A DNA stretch of 64,000 bases, from positions 31,300 through 95,299 of the forward strand of contig JAKAJO010000040.1 of the NCBI GenBank assembly GCA_021813745.1, in the 5' to 3' direction. Source of the DNA: Acidobacteriota bacterium (GTDB lineage: Bacteria; Acidobacteriota; Terriglobia; Terriglobales; Acidobacteriaceae). Positions 35,019 through 43,608 of this stretch are shown here, one piece after another (position 1 is the stretch's first letter; every line of letters begins with the position of its first letter). The position numbers were made by a program, and so were the translations under genes. Below the pieces are notes generated by a model. It was given only the letters and a program-made list of their open reading frames with translations, was not told where the DNA came from and searched no databases.

Positions 35019-35288
35019 ATGACGCCCGACATGGTCACCGAGTTGCTGCGCCACCTGTTACGTGAGGCGATGGTAATCGCCGCTCCTGTGCTGGTTGTGA
35101 CTGCGCTGCTGAGTTTTGCGTTGAGCCTGTTGCAGACGCTCACCAGCCTGCAGGAGCAGTCGTTGACGACCGTACCACGGCTGGCTGCTGTTGCCGTCAT
35201 TCTTCTGGCCGGGTTGCCGTGGTTTCTGCATCGTATGGCGGACTATACGCGCCTGCTCATCTCAGACCTGCACCGCTACCTGGGATGA
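35019..35288 (+). CDS. fliQ: Flagellar export gate protein FliQ
   Basis: An 89-residue protein with two membrane helices, the usual size of FliQ. LLREAMVIAAPVLVVTALLS near 13-32 and QTLTSLQEQSLTTVPRLAAV near 40-59 carry the conserved SLVQAxTQIQE-like loop in altered form (TSLQEQSLTTVPRL). It lies between fliP and fliR in the canonical order. Confidence 0.93.
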   Translation: MTPDMVTELLRHLLREAMVIAAPVLVVTALLSFALSLLQTLTSLQEQSLTTVPRLAAVAVILLAGLPWFLHRMADYTRLLISDLHRYLG

Positions 35289-35307
35289 GCCTTCTGCGAG
35301 GATCAAG

Positions 35308-36084
35308 ATGCCTGCATGGAACCAATTTTTGAGCGATGCAATCCTGGTGTTAATTCGCCTGAGTGTGGTCGTCGCATGGGCTCCCTATTTCTCCTCAATC
35401 TTCTTGCCCACGCGAACGAAGGCAATTTTCGTTCTGCTGATGGCTAACCTTCTGGCACCGGCCATTGCTGAACTGCCTGCATCTCATCCCAGTCTTGGAC
35501 TTGCTGCCATTCTGAGTGAAGTCGCGGTGGGAATGCTCTTTGGGCTAACTCTGGCCCTGCTCAACGAAATGCTGATCTTTGCTGGCGAGATGGTCGGCCT
35601 GCAATTGAGCTTCTCGCTTGTCAATTTACTCGACCCATCCTCCACGATTCAGACTCCGCTGATGGGCGAGCTCTTTCAGTTGTTGGGCACACTGGTCGTG
35701 ATCACCGGAGGGCTCGACCGGATCCTGCTGCGTTCACTTGTTCGCAGCTTTCGCGCGGTGCCGCTCGGCACCTTTGTGCTGCAGCCTTTGAGCTCCGCAG
35801 CTTTGATTCGAGCCGCAAGTGGCATCTTTCTGGCTGGAGTGGAGTTGGCCGCGCCGGTACTGGCCGCGACTCTTCTGGTCGACGTCGCAGTCGCGCTGAT
35901 GGGTAAGTTAAGCCCACAGCTTCCCGCGATGTCTTTGACGGTGCCCATCAAGACGATGGCGGGCTTCTTGCTTCTGGCATCGTCCTTGGCTCTTTGGCCC
36001 CGCTTCATTGAAGGACACTTTGACCAACTCCTCGACATGGCACAGCACTTGATTGCGAACAGTTCCTCGAGAGTGAGCGGCTAG
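35308..36084 (+). CDS. fliR: Flagellar export gate protein FliR
   Basis: A 258-residue membrane protein with six to seven helices. LVLIRLSVVVAWAPYFSSIF near 12-31 and EVAVGMLFGLTLALLNEMLI are family elements; SFSLVNLLDPSSTIQTPLMG near 112 is the conserved loop. The ATG at 35308 with GCGAGG upstream is chosen; an earlier in-frame codon would lie within fliQ. It completes fliPQR and is followed by flhB three bases later. Confidence 0.94.
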   Translation: MPAWNQFLSDAILVLIRLSVVVAWAPYFSSIFLPTRTKAIFVLLMANLLAPAIAELPASHPSLGLAAILSEVAVGMLFGLTLALLNEMLIFAGEMVGLQLSFSLVNLLDPSSTIQTPLMGELFQLLGTLVVITGGLDRILLRSLVRSFRAVPLGTFVLQPLSSAALIRAASGIFLAGVELAAPVLAATLLVDVAVALMGKLSPQLPAMSLTVPIKTMAGFLLLASSLALWPRFIEGHFDQLLDMAQHLIANSSSRVSG

Positions 36085-36087
36085 ATC

Positions 36088-37242
36088 ATGGCAGGCGAAC
36101 GCACAGAACAGGCCACTCCGCATCGCAGGGAGCAGGCTCGCAAAGAGGGCGATCTGCTCCACAGCCGGGAGCTTTCCGCGGCTGCGGGCACGCTGGCAGG
36201 CGTAATGACGCTGCAACTGGTCACCAGGCGGGCAGTACAGTCATGGCAAGCAGGGCTGATCGCGTGCATCGATCTGGGCAGGTCGGCGCATTGGGAGGCG
36301 CAGGCTCCTGATCCTACGCTGCGAGCGCTCCGGATTGTCCTGTTGGCGATGCTTCAGCCAGTGGGCGTCTTGATGGTCGCGGTTGTTGTGGCGACGCTCG
36401 GAGCGGCACTGTTGCAGGCGGGAGGCTTCCGTTTCCACTTGGAGGCCGTTGCGTGGAAGCTCGACCGCCTCAATCCGGTGACCAACCTGCAGAATCTCTT
36501 CTCTTTGCGTTCTGCATCGCGCCTCGCCAAGTCCATTCTTCCCGCCGCAGTGCTGGGAGTGGTCGCAGTGCACCGACTCGAGCATCAAGTGACGATCCCG
36601 CCTCTTTCCAGTGCACGGCTCGAGCTCCTTTTCCGCGATCTGTTTGTGATGCTGGCAGCGGCAGCGTGGCTCCTATTTGGCTGGTCTCTCGTGGATTACT
36701 TCGTGGAGTGGAGGAGTCGTGAACAGCGCCTGAGAATGAGCCGAGAGGACTTGCGACAGGAATTCAAGGAGACGGAGGGTAACCCGCAGATTCGTAGTCG
36801 AGTTCGCGGATTGCAACGACAGATGCGGCGCCGCAAGGTGAAGGCCGATGTCTCAAAAGCCGCTGTGGTGCTCACCAACCCAACGCACTATGCCGTCGCG
36901 CTTGGCTTTGACTTTTCGACGATGGATGCGCCAAAGGTGCTTGCGAAAGGCCGGAATCTCCTCGCCGAGGAGATCAAAGCGGAGGCCCGATGGGCGGGCG
37001 TGCCGATCATCGAGAACCCGCCACTTGCACGGTCGCTCTACCGTACGGTCGAGGTCGGCCGAGCCATTCCTACACAACTGTATGTCGCGGTCGCGGCGAT
37101 TCTGGCCTATCTTTACCGGCAAAGAGTGGAGGAAGAAATGCGGGAGAAGCGGCTTCGCAGCAGCGCAGCCCCTAAGGACCACACTCCTTCCTCGACGCCG
37201 CTGTCCGTACTCCTTCCGCCCTTTGAAGGGGGAGCGCGATGA
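36088..37242 (+). CDS. flhB: Flagellar export switch protein FlhB
   Basis: A 384-residue protein with four N-terminal membrane helices and a cytoplasmic domain that switches substrate class. ERTEQATPHRREQARKEGDL is the normal N-terminus. The autocleavage motif NPTH is intact at residues 264-267, with cleavage expected after the asparagine. The C-terminal 30 residues are a proline/serine-rich extension. The stop overlaps the flhA start (ATGA). Confidence 0.95.
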   Translation: MAGERTEQATPHRREQARKEGDLLHSRELSAAAGTLAGVMTLQLVTRRAVQSWQAGLIACIDLGRSAHWEAQAPDPTLRALRIVLLAMLQPVGVLMVAVVVATLGAALLQAGGFRFHLEAVAWKLDRLNPVTNLQNLFSLRSASRLAKSILPAAVLGVVAVHRLEHQVTIPPLSSARLELLFRDLFVMLAAAAWLLFGWSLVDYFVEWRSREQRLRMSREDLRQEFKETEGNPQIRSRVRGLQRQMRRRKVKADVSKAAVVLTNPTHYAVALGFDFSTMDAPKVLAKGRNLLAEEIKAEARWAGVPIIENPPLARSLYRTVEVGRAIPTQLYVAVAAILAYLYRQRVEEEMREKRLRSSAAPKDHTPSSTPLSVLLPPFEGGAR

Positions 37243-39341
37243 GTTCGACAGTTCTGCCGCATTCCACCATGAATACGAAGCCGGTTCTTTTGCGTTTTCG
37301 TGAGTTCACGCTTCCGCTCGCCGCCATTAGCGTCATCTTTGTGATGCTGGTTCCTTTGCCAGCCGCAGGTCTGGATCTTCTACTTGCGCTGTCAATGGCG
37401 GCATCGATTGTTGTTTTTCTGACCGCAGTACAGATCCGGCGCGCTGTCGAGCTGAGCGTTTTCCCTACACTCCTCCTTCTTCTTACGCTCTTTCGGCTCG
37501 CGCTCAACATCGCCTCAAGCCGCCGCATCCTGCTCCATGGCTCGGAGGGCACTGGAGCAGCGGGCAAAGTCATTGAGGCCTTCGGCCAATTTGTTGTGGG
37601 CGGTAACTACGTGGTCGGCTTCGTACTTTTCCTCGCACTGATCGCAATTCAGTTTCTTGTGGTCTCGCATGGTGCCGTGCGAACGGCCGAGGTGACGGCG
37701 CGATTCACTCTTGATGCGCTTCCGGGCAAGCAGATGGCTATCGATGCGGATATGAATGCCGGCCTGATTGATGAGGCTGAGGCGCGGCGCAGGCGGCAGG
37801 CCATCGCACGGGAGGCAGAGTTCTACGGAGCCATGGATGGAGCGGCGCGATTTAACCAGCGTGACTCTTTGGCGACAATCTTGATCACGTCGATCAACAT
37901 CGTTGCAGGCCTGCTGATTGGTACGCTGCAGCAGGGCGTCGACCTAAGCGAGGCAGTTCGCACATACACCGTCCTGACGGTGGGCGATGGCCTCGTAACC
38001 ATGATTCCCTCGCTGCTCGTCTCGGTGGCAGGCGGCATGACGCTGACGCGCGCCAACTCCTCTGGAATGCTGAGCGAGGAGATCCAGCAGCAGCTGCTAG
38101 CGCGTCCCACTACCTTGTATCTGGCCAGCCTCGTCGCTGCTGCCATGTGCCTTGTGCCCGGCTTGCCCAAAGTGCCCTTTCTGCTTGTGGCTGGTGGATT
38201 GTTCTGGGCCGCCCGGAGAGTTGCCACCGTCGTTGCTGCGAATGCGGCGCCTGACGCCCAGCGAGTCGAGAAGAAGACGACGGAACCGTCGCATACGGCG
38301 GATCTGGCTCATTTGCTGCGGCTCGAGGAGTTGACTCTTGAGATCGGTTTTCAGCTGATCCCACTGGTCGATGAGAAGCAGGGAGGCGCACTCCTTCATC
38401 GGGTTCGCTCCTTGCGCAAGCACTTGTCGGCCGAATTGGGCTTTTTGATTCCTCCAGTGCACATCTCCGACAATCTCCGTTTGAAGCCGCGTGAGTACGT
38501 ATTTTCACTCCGGGGAGTCGAGATCGGACGCTGGCAAAGTGAAGGAAACCAACTGCTCGCTGTCTCAGGAGAACCCGGACGGAGACCGCTGCCGGGACGC
38601 GAAACGCGGGAGCCAGCCTTTGGCGTGCCAGCGGTATGGATTGCGCCATCTCTTGAGGAACAGGCCGTCGCAGCCGGTTATTCCGTGGTCGACGCCGTCA
38701 CAGTGATGACGACGCACCTGGGCGAGCTGGTTCGCAGTCACGCAGGCGAATTGCTGGGCAGGGCGGAGATGAAGCGTCTCATGGATGGACTGAACGAAAG
38801 CCATCCGAAGCTGGTGGAAGAGCTCGTCCCCAAGTTGCTATCGCTCGGAGAGGTCAGTCGGGTGCTCGAGCAGCTACTCCGTGAGCGTGTCTCCATTCGA
38901 GATCTGGGCACGATTCTTGAGGCGCTCGTGGACACCGCACCTGTGAACCGGCACTTGGTAGCGCTGGTCGAAGCGGCGCGGCAGGCACTCGGGAGACGTC
39001 TGATTCAACCCCTCCTGGACGGGGACGGACAGCTCCCTGTCCTTCTGCTCGACTCCGGCCTGGAGGAGGAAATTCTGGCAACTCTTCAGCCGGAGGTGGC
39101 GTCACGGATGCTGCCGGCGGGGAACGCATCGGCGACTCCTTTGGTCCGGCGCCTCAGCGATTCTTTGAGACATCTCATCGGCTCCAGCGCGAGCCTGGGC
39201 CTTCCGGTGCTTCTATGTCCAAGTCCGGCCCGCTACTACGTGCGGCGCTGGCTGGAACCCTTCCAGCCACGTTTAACCGTGCTGGCCGCCAGCGAAATTC
39301 CGCCTGATATCGGGTTGCGTCCGGCGGGTACCGTGCGTTGA
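37239..39341 (+). CDS. flhA: Flagellar export protein FlhA
   Basis: A 700-residue protein with about eight membrane helices in its first 320 residues and a large cytoplasmic ring domain that docks substrate-chaperone pairs. TLFRLALNIASSRRILLHGS near 84 and DALPGKQMAIDADMNAGLID near 159 are family signatures (FHIPEP region). PVHISDNLRLKPREYVFSLR near 407 marks the start of the cytoplasmic domains. flhF and flhG do not follow it here; fliA does, after 77 bases. Confidence 0.95.
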   Translation: MSSTVLPHSTMNTKPVLLRFREFTLPLAAISVIFVMLVPLPAAGLDLLLALSMAASIVVFLTAVQIRRAVELSVFPTLLLLLTLFRLALNIASSRRILLHGSEGTGAAGKVIEAFGQFVVGGNYVVGFVLFLALIAIQFLVVSHGAVRTAEVTARFTLDALPGKQMAIDADMNAGLIDEAEARRRRQAIAREAEFYGAMDGAARFNQRDSLATILITSINIVAGLLIGTLQQGVDLSEAVRTYTVLTVGDGLVTMIPSLLVSVAGGMTLTRANSSGMLSEEIQQQLLARPTTLYLASLVAAAMCLVPGLPKVPFLLVAGGLFWAARRVATVVAANAAPDAQRVEKKTTEPSHTADLAHLLRLEELTLEIGFQLIPLVDEKQGGALLHRVRSLRKHLSAELGFLIPPVHISDNLRLKPREYVFSLRGVEIGRWQSEGNQLLAVSGEPGRRPLPGRETREPAFGVPAVWIAPSLEEQAVAAGYSVVDAVTVMTTHLGELVRSHAGELLGRAEMKRLMDGLNESHPKLVEELVPKLLSLGEVSRVLEQLLRERVSIRDLGTILEALVDTAPVNRHLVALVEAARQALGRRLIQPLLDGDGQLPVLLLDSGLEEEILATLQPEVASRMLPAGNASATPLVRRLSDSLRHLIGSSASLGLPVLLCPSPARYYVRRWLEPFQPRLTVLAASEIPPDIGLRPAGTVR

Positions 39342-39418
39342 ACGCGCGCAACCGAGGTCCTAAAGGAAATTGATGCAACCAAAGTTGCGCAACTAACGAA
39401 AAGAACTTGGGGGGCAAT

Positions 39419-40264
39419 ATGGATGGCACCTTGATGAGCAATCAGAAGGCGACCGGACAAGCCGGTGCGGCACGGTACAACTATCCGCCGGCCGCTTTGG
39501 AAAAGCAGAGCTTGACGGGCGAACAGGAACGGCTTCTGCTGGAGCATCTCCCGATCGTCCGCTTCCTGGCGCGCAGGATTCACGAGCGCCTGCCGCAACA
39601 TGTCGACATCGAAGACTTGGTCTCGGCAGGCGTCGTTGGACTCATGGACGCATTCACAAAATTTGATCCGGGTAAGAAGGTCCAGTTTCGCAGTTATGCG
39701 CAGTTCAGGATCCGCGGTGCCATTCTGGACAGTCTTCGCACTCTTGACTGGAGTCCACGTGATCTGCGCCGCAAGGGACGCGCGATTGAGGAAGCTATTC
39801 GCACTCTTACGGCGCGCTTTGGCCGCCCCCCCGGAGAAGCCGACGTGGCTGCTCAGCTGGGCATGGAGCTTGAGGAGTACCAACTGCTCCTGGGCGAATT
39901 GAAGGGGCTTGAAATCGGAACGCTGCATACAGAGCGGAGCGAAGACTCCGGCGAAGAAGAGTTGGCTTACATCCCTGGCCGTCCCGACGAAGATCCACTG
40001 TTTCGCTGTCTGCGCGGTGAACTCGAGGAGAAATTGAGCCAGGCAATCGACAACCTGGCGGATCGGGAGCGACTGGTGATGACGCTCTATTACTACGAAG
40101 AAATGACGATGCGTGAAATTGGCCTGACACTCGGCGTCGTGGAGTCGCGTGTCTCACAGATCCATGCTTCGGCAGTCCTGCATCTTCGAGCTGCACTTAA
40201 GGACCTTGCCTCAATGGCTACTTCGCGCCGAGATCAGGCAGTGAGGCCAGTCGTCATGAAGTAA
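39419..40264 (+). CDS. fliA: RNA polymerase sigma-28 factor FliA
   Basis: A 281-residue sigma factor of the FliA/WhiG group. Region 2 has VDIEDLVSAGVVGLMDAFTK near 62 and VQFRSYAQFRIRGAILDSLR near 88 (split here), the DNA-melting and -10 recognition part; region 3 starts with FGRPPGEADVAAQLGM near 137; region 4 has MTMREIGLTLGVVESRVSQI near 231 for the -35 box. The ATG at 39419 with GGGGGG upstream is chosen; a TTG at 39407 is possible. It directs late flagellar genes, and its anti-sigma factor FlgM is encoded at 48728. Confidence 0.95.
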   Translation: MDGTLMSNQKATGQAGAARYNYPPAALEKQSLTGEQERLLLEHLPIVRFLARRIHERLPQHVDIEDLVSAGVVGLMDAFTKFDPGKKVQFRSYAQFRIRGAILDSLRTLDWSPRDLRRKGRAIEEAIRTLTARFGRPPGEADVAAQLGMELEEYQLLLGELKGLEIGTLHTERSEDSGEEELAYIPGRPDEDPLFRCLRGELEEKLSQAIDNLADRERLVMTLYYYEEMTMREIGLTLGVVESRVSQIHASAVLHLRAALKDLASMATSRRDQAVRPVVMK

Positions 40265-40325
40265 ATGCTAGGGACTGGAAGGGAGTGGTTGTTTGCTCCT
40301 CAGAAATCGCAGAGCAGGAGGTTCC

Positions 40326-41294
40326 ATGGTGGAGAAAACTCTCGAACAGAATGAGATTGATGCACTTTTCGAGGCTGCAACAACGCAGAAGTTGCGGTCC
40401 GACCGCGATGATCCGCGTCCGCGGGTGATTCCGTATCTCTATTCTTCAGCTGGACAGATCTCGACCGATCAGTTGCGGGCTATCAGCTTGTTGAACGACC
40501 AGTTCGCTCGCAACCTCACCCACAACCTTGCTGCGTGGCTTCGCACCCGATTCCAGGTCAATCTGGTCTCGGCCGAACAGATCCCTTTCAACGAGTTTCT
40601 ACTTCGAATCCCGGAAATAAGTTACGTCGCCTCGGTCCGTCTGGAACCGCTCGGAGCATTGTCTGTCCTCCAGTTTGACTTGGGTCTCGCGCCGCCCACT
40701 ATTGATCTTCTTCTGGGCGGAGAGGGGCAGGATGGACCATTACGCGAGTTGACGGATATCGAGGAATCCATTCTTGCCAGCGTGATTGAAGTTGTTTGTC
40801 GCGAGTTAACTGCGGCGTGGCAGACCGTGGGCTTGAGCTTCAATTTTGAGCGTCGCCAAATGCAAACTCAGGTTGCGCGCATCATGTCTGTGAACGAAAA
40901 GACACTCTGTTTAAGTTTTGAGATTCGCATGCCGCACAGTTCAGGTCTTCTCAATCTGGCATTCCCTGCCATCGTGGCCAACACAATCCTGCGACGCCTG
41001 ACATCCGACTGGGGACGACGAAGACGTCACGCGCCCGAGACTCGGGAACGGATCGAAGCGGCGGTGCGTCGCATTCATTTCGGCGGGTCACTGCAACTTC
41101 CCGCCGTTCGGATCCCAGCAAGCGACTTCGAAAATCTCAAGCCCGGATCCTTGATTCGCTTTGCGTTACCTTCGCATTCCAAGCCTGAGTGGCGAGTCGG
41201 CGGGCAGACGATTGCAAGTGCTCAGGCGATCCGGCTTGGAAGCCATCGCGCCGTTCGACTGGATTCATTGCCAACGAGAGGAGAATCATCTTGA
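40326..41294 (+). CDS. fliM: Flagellar motor switch protein FliM
   Basis: A 322-residue C-ring protein. The N-terminal CheY-binding motif LEQNEIDALF is at 6-15, the middle domain contains LLLGGEGQDGPL near 130, and the C-terminal SPOA domain starts near 245 with LQLPAVRIPASDFENLKPGS. CheY-P binding to the N-terminus and middle domain reverses the motor. The ATG at 40326 follows AGGAGG at four bases; the GTG three bases on is also possible. It overlaps fliN by TTGA. Confidence 0.94.
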   Translation: MVEKTLEQNEIDALFEAATTQKLRSDRDDPRPRVIPYLYSSAGQISTDQLRAISLLNDQFARNLTHNLAAWLRTRFQVNLVSAEQIPFNEFLLRIPEISYVASVRLEPLGALSVLQFDLGLAPPTIDLLLGGEGQDGPLRELTDIEESILASVIEVVCRELTAAWQTVGLSFNFERRQMQTQVARIMSVNEKTLCLSFEIRMPHSSGLLNLAFPAIVANTILRRLTSDWGRRRRHAPETRERIEAAVRRIHFGGSLQLPAVRIPASDFENLKPGSLIRFALPSHSKPEWRVGGQTIASAQAIRLGSHRAVRLDSLPTRGESS

Positions 41295-42076
41295 AATTCA
41301 TGGATTGTTGGATCTCTGTCGCGCAGACACTCTTTGCACAGGCCCTCGCGGGAGAACCTGAGCTGGTGGAGTCGGTCTCCAAGCCAATTCCAGGAGAGCA
41401 ATTCGGACTCACGTTCGAAGTGCGTGGCAATGAAGAAGTTCGGATTTCCGTCGTGTTGGATTCGGAACTACTCGCACTTCCGTTAATGGGCGAAGCGACC
41501 GATCAGCGCAAGGGATGGGAAGAGTTGCTTCGCGAAATTGCAGAGGCCTCCGCAGGGGACTACTTGGCCAAGACGGGCAAGAGTTGCCGTGCTGAGCGCT
41601 TTACAGAGGCCCAGCCGCAACGACATGTGACGCATGCCTTTCAGCTCAACATATCTGCCGGCTCTTTTTCCATTCTGGTGCAGGAGGAACCTCTCCAGGG
41701 CACGGAAGTGTCAATTGAAAAGGATGGAAAAGCGGCTCACCACACGGATGATCCGGAGAGCAAACTAAGGGAGCCTCCGCTGGATAAAGCTCCTGCTCCG
41801 GAGATCTCGCCAGGCCTCGATTTGTTGCTCGATGTGGAGTTAGAGGCAACCCTGCGATTCGGCTGCCGGGAACTGCCTCTCGGTGAACTGCTCGAACTTG
41901 GACCGGGAGATGTGGTCGAGCTTGATCGTCATGTCTCCGACCCCGTCGACTTGATCGTGGGCGACAAGATCGTTGCATACGGCGAAGTGGTTTTGGTCAA
42001 TGGAAATTTTGGATTGCGTGTGACCGGAGTCTCAGAACCGCGCAAGCGGCTGGAGAGTATTCGATGCCTGTTCTAG
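41291..42076 (+). CDS. fliN: Flagellar motor switch protein FliN (long form)
   Basis: A 261-residue protein. Residues from about 175 form a full FliN SPOA domain with LPLGELLELGPGDVVELDRH near 195 and GEVVLVNGNFGLRVTGV at the end. The first 150 residues (SVSKPIPGEQFGLTFEVRGN, ISVVLDSELLALPLMGEAT) resemble the N-terminal extension of FliY-like or long FliN proteins but lack a clear CheC ExxN motif. The start is probably the TTG at 41291, which overlaps the fliM stop; an ATG at 41300 is an alternative. The stop overlaps the next gene by 13 bases. Confidence 0.88.
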   Translation: MKFMDCWISVAQTLFAQALAGEPELVESVSKPIPGEQFGLTFEVRGNEEVRISVVLDSELLALPLMGEATDQRKGWEELLREIAEASAGDYLAKTGKSCRAERFTEAQPQRHVTHAFQLNISAGSFSILVQEEPLQGTEVSIEKDGKAAHHTDDPESKLREPPLDKAPAPEISPGLDLLLDVELEATLRFGCRELPLGELLELGPGDVVELDRHVSDPVDLIVGDKIVAYGEVVLVNGNFGLRVTGVSEPRKRLESIRCLF

Positions 42077-43044
42077 TTCGCCACAGTCAGCAAAGTTCAT
42101 TTCGGCATCCAGTCATCGAAGAGGGGGCCCGCGGTACGGAGCGCACGGTGTCTGAAATTGAAGGCGCGAGCCTCTCCAATGAAGCCATTCACGCAACATG
42201 GAAGACACGAATCCGAAACAACTTTGTGAGTCAGTGTGCCAATCCAACATGTCGGACAAGCTGGCTTCAACTCTGGCGTGGACGCTCCGCACCAGTGTTT
42301 GAGAATGGTTGGACATGCTCGGCGGCCTGTACTTTAAGTCGGATGCGTGCGGCGCTGCGTCGTGAGCTCGACAGCCGCGGATCAAACCGCGAAGCGCATC
42401 GCCATCGCATCCCACTTGGGCTTCTGATGCTCGAACAGGGCTGGATCACTCCGCGGCAGCTGCGCCGGGCGCTGGAGGAGCAAAAAGCATCGGGCTCGGG
42501 AAGACTCGGAGAATGGCTGGTCCGGGATCGCGCGGCGAGTGAGGCCCACGTGACTCGAGCCCTTGCGCTGCAATGGAGTTGTCCAGTGCTCGAATCCGAT
42601 GGGCATGACCTTTCGTCCATGGCGGTGGCTCTCCCACGCCTCTTTGTCGACGCCTTCGGTGTCCTCCCTCTCAGGCGTGCCAGTGAACGGGTGTTGTACT
42701 TCGGATTTGAACAGAGTTTGGATCGCGTCGTTGCGCGCGCGGCGGAACGAATGCTCGGACTCAGGGTTGAATGCGGCATCGTGCCCTCCTCCGATTTTCG
42801 AATCAAGCATCGTCGGATGCTCGGCGCCGCATTTCCGCCGGTTGAACTCATTGAGGCCGCGACTGAATCCGCTGCCGCCTGTGCGCTCGCGCGCGCGTTG
42901 GAAAAGACACGCCCTTTGGCTTCACGTCTTGTCCGAGTGCACGACTGTCTCTGGTTGCGTTTCTGGATGCGCCATAAGCAGGGAACGTTACCCGAGAGAG
43001 AAGACGTTCGGGATGTCATCTGCTCAATTGGCGACGCAAGCTAG
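42064..43044 (+). CDS. Unknown protein with a four-cysteine site and an MshEN/GspE N-terminal-like domain
   Basis: A 326-residue soluble protein, overlapping fliN by 13 bases. Cys58, Cys63, Cys85 and Cys89 (CX4C and CX3C) look like a zinc ribbon. From about 115 the sequence follows the MshEN/T2SS-E N-terminal fold: IPLGLLMLEQGWITPRQLRR, then GRLGEWLVRDRAASEAHVTR and ALALQWSCPVLES. In other proteins this domain binds cyclic-di-GMP or docks secretion ATPases. No ATPase domain follows; the remaining 120 residues contain AFGVLPLRRASERVLYFGFE but no recognised motif. Position inside a fliM-fliN-cheY string implies a role at the switch or in regulation. That role is an inference. Confidence 0.75.
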   Translation: MPVLVRHSQQSSFRHPVIEEGARGTERTVSEIEGASLSNEAIHATWKTRIRNNFVSQCANPTCRTSWLQLWRGRSAPVFENGWTCSAACTLSRMRAALRRELDSRGSNREAHRHRIPLGLLMLEQGWITPRQLRRALEEQKASGSGRLGEWLVRDRAASEAHVTRALALQWSCPVLESDGHDLSSMAVALPRLFVDAFGVLPLRRASERVLYFGFEQSLDRVVARAAERMLGLRVECGIVPSSDFRIKHRRMLGAAFPPVELIEAATESAAACALARALEKTRPLASRLVRVHDCLWLRFWMRHKQGTLPEREDVRDVICSIGDAS

Positions 43045-43104
43045 ACCGGTACGGCGAACTCTTGAAGAAGAGTTCGATGTGCGCCTCATGAAGTGAAGAA
43101 GACC

Positions 43105-43112
43105 GCCGATAA
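43105..43112 (+). promoter_or_regulatory. Perfect sigma-28 -10 element, weak -35
   Basis: GCCGATAA matches the FliA -10 consensus exactly, about 22 bases before the start of the cheY-like gene. The matching -35 position (43086-43093, TCATGAAG) fits poorly to TAAAGTTT. It could be a secondary FliA start site for cheY and genes after it, or chance. Confidence 0.3.
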
Positions 43113-43134
43113 GGAGTCATGTGGGGGAACTGAA

Positions 43135-43518
43135 ATGACCGAGGTGCAGGTGTTAATTGTCGATGACTCCTCCGTGATGCGTAAGATCATAGAACGTGCC
43201 CTGAGACAATCAGGTCTGGACGCAATCGTCGTCCATGAAGCATCCAGCGGCCTCGACGGTCTGGAAGTGCTCAGACAGCACTCCGTGCATGTCATTCTCT
43301 CCGACATCAATATGCCGTCGATGGACGGCCTGGAATTCCTTCGCCAAATTCAGTCGCAACGACTGGCGCCGGGTGTCCCAGTGGTGATGATTACGACCGA
43401 GTCGAGCGAAGAACATGTGCGCCAAGCGATTCAATGCGGGGCACGGGGTTACATCCGAAAACCATTCACGGCGGAGCAGGTGAAAGAGCGGGTTCTTCCC
43501 CTGCTGAACATCGATTGA
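43135..43518 (+). CDS. CheY-like single-domain response regulator
   Basis: A 127-residue receiver domain. Asp10/Asp11 bind Mg2+, Asp57 (LSDINMP) is the phosphoacceptor, Thr87/Thr88 the switch residue region and Lys109 (IRKPF) is conserved. No output domain follows, so it acts by binding, most likely to FliM. The ATG at 43135 gives the normal receiver start. No CheA or methyl-accepting protein is present in the window, so the kinase is elsewhere. Confidence 0.9.
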   Translation: MTEVQVLIVDDSSVMRKIIERALRQSGLDAIVVHEASSGLDGLEVLRQHSVHVILSDINMPSMDGLEFLRQIQSQRLAPGVPVVMITTESSEEHVRQAIQCGARGYIRKPFTAEQVKERVLPLLNID

Positions 43519-43608
43519 GCCGGTTGCAGCGAAAGTGGATCCGGATGCCGCAGTGCTGCGCACTTGTTTTGCGAATGAGCATGAGCAGGAGTGAGCGAGG
43601 GAGCAAAG

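Noticed and set aside
39342..39418. Short repeat GCAACCAAAGTTGC after flhA as a terminator
   Set aside because: The stem is only five base pairs, there is no T run, and fliA is likely in the same transcript.
42267..43019. A 250-codon minus-strand frame opposite the MshEN-like gene
   Set aside because: Serine/arginine-rich with no motif; the plus strand has the better codon pattern and operon position.
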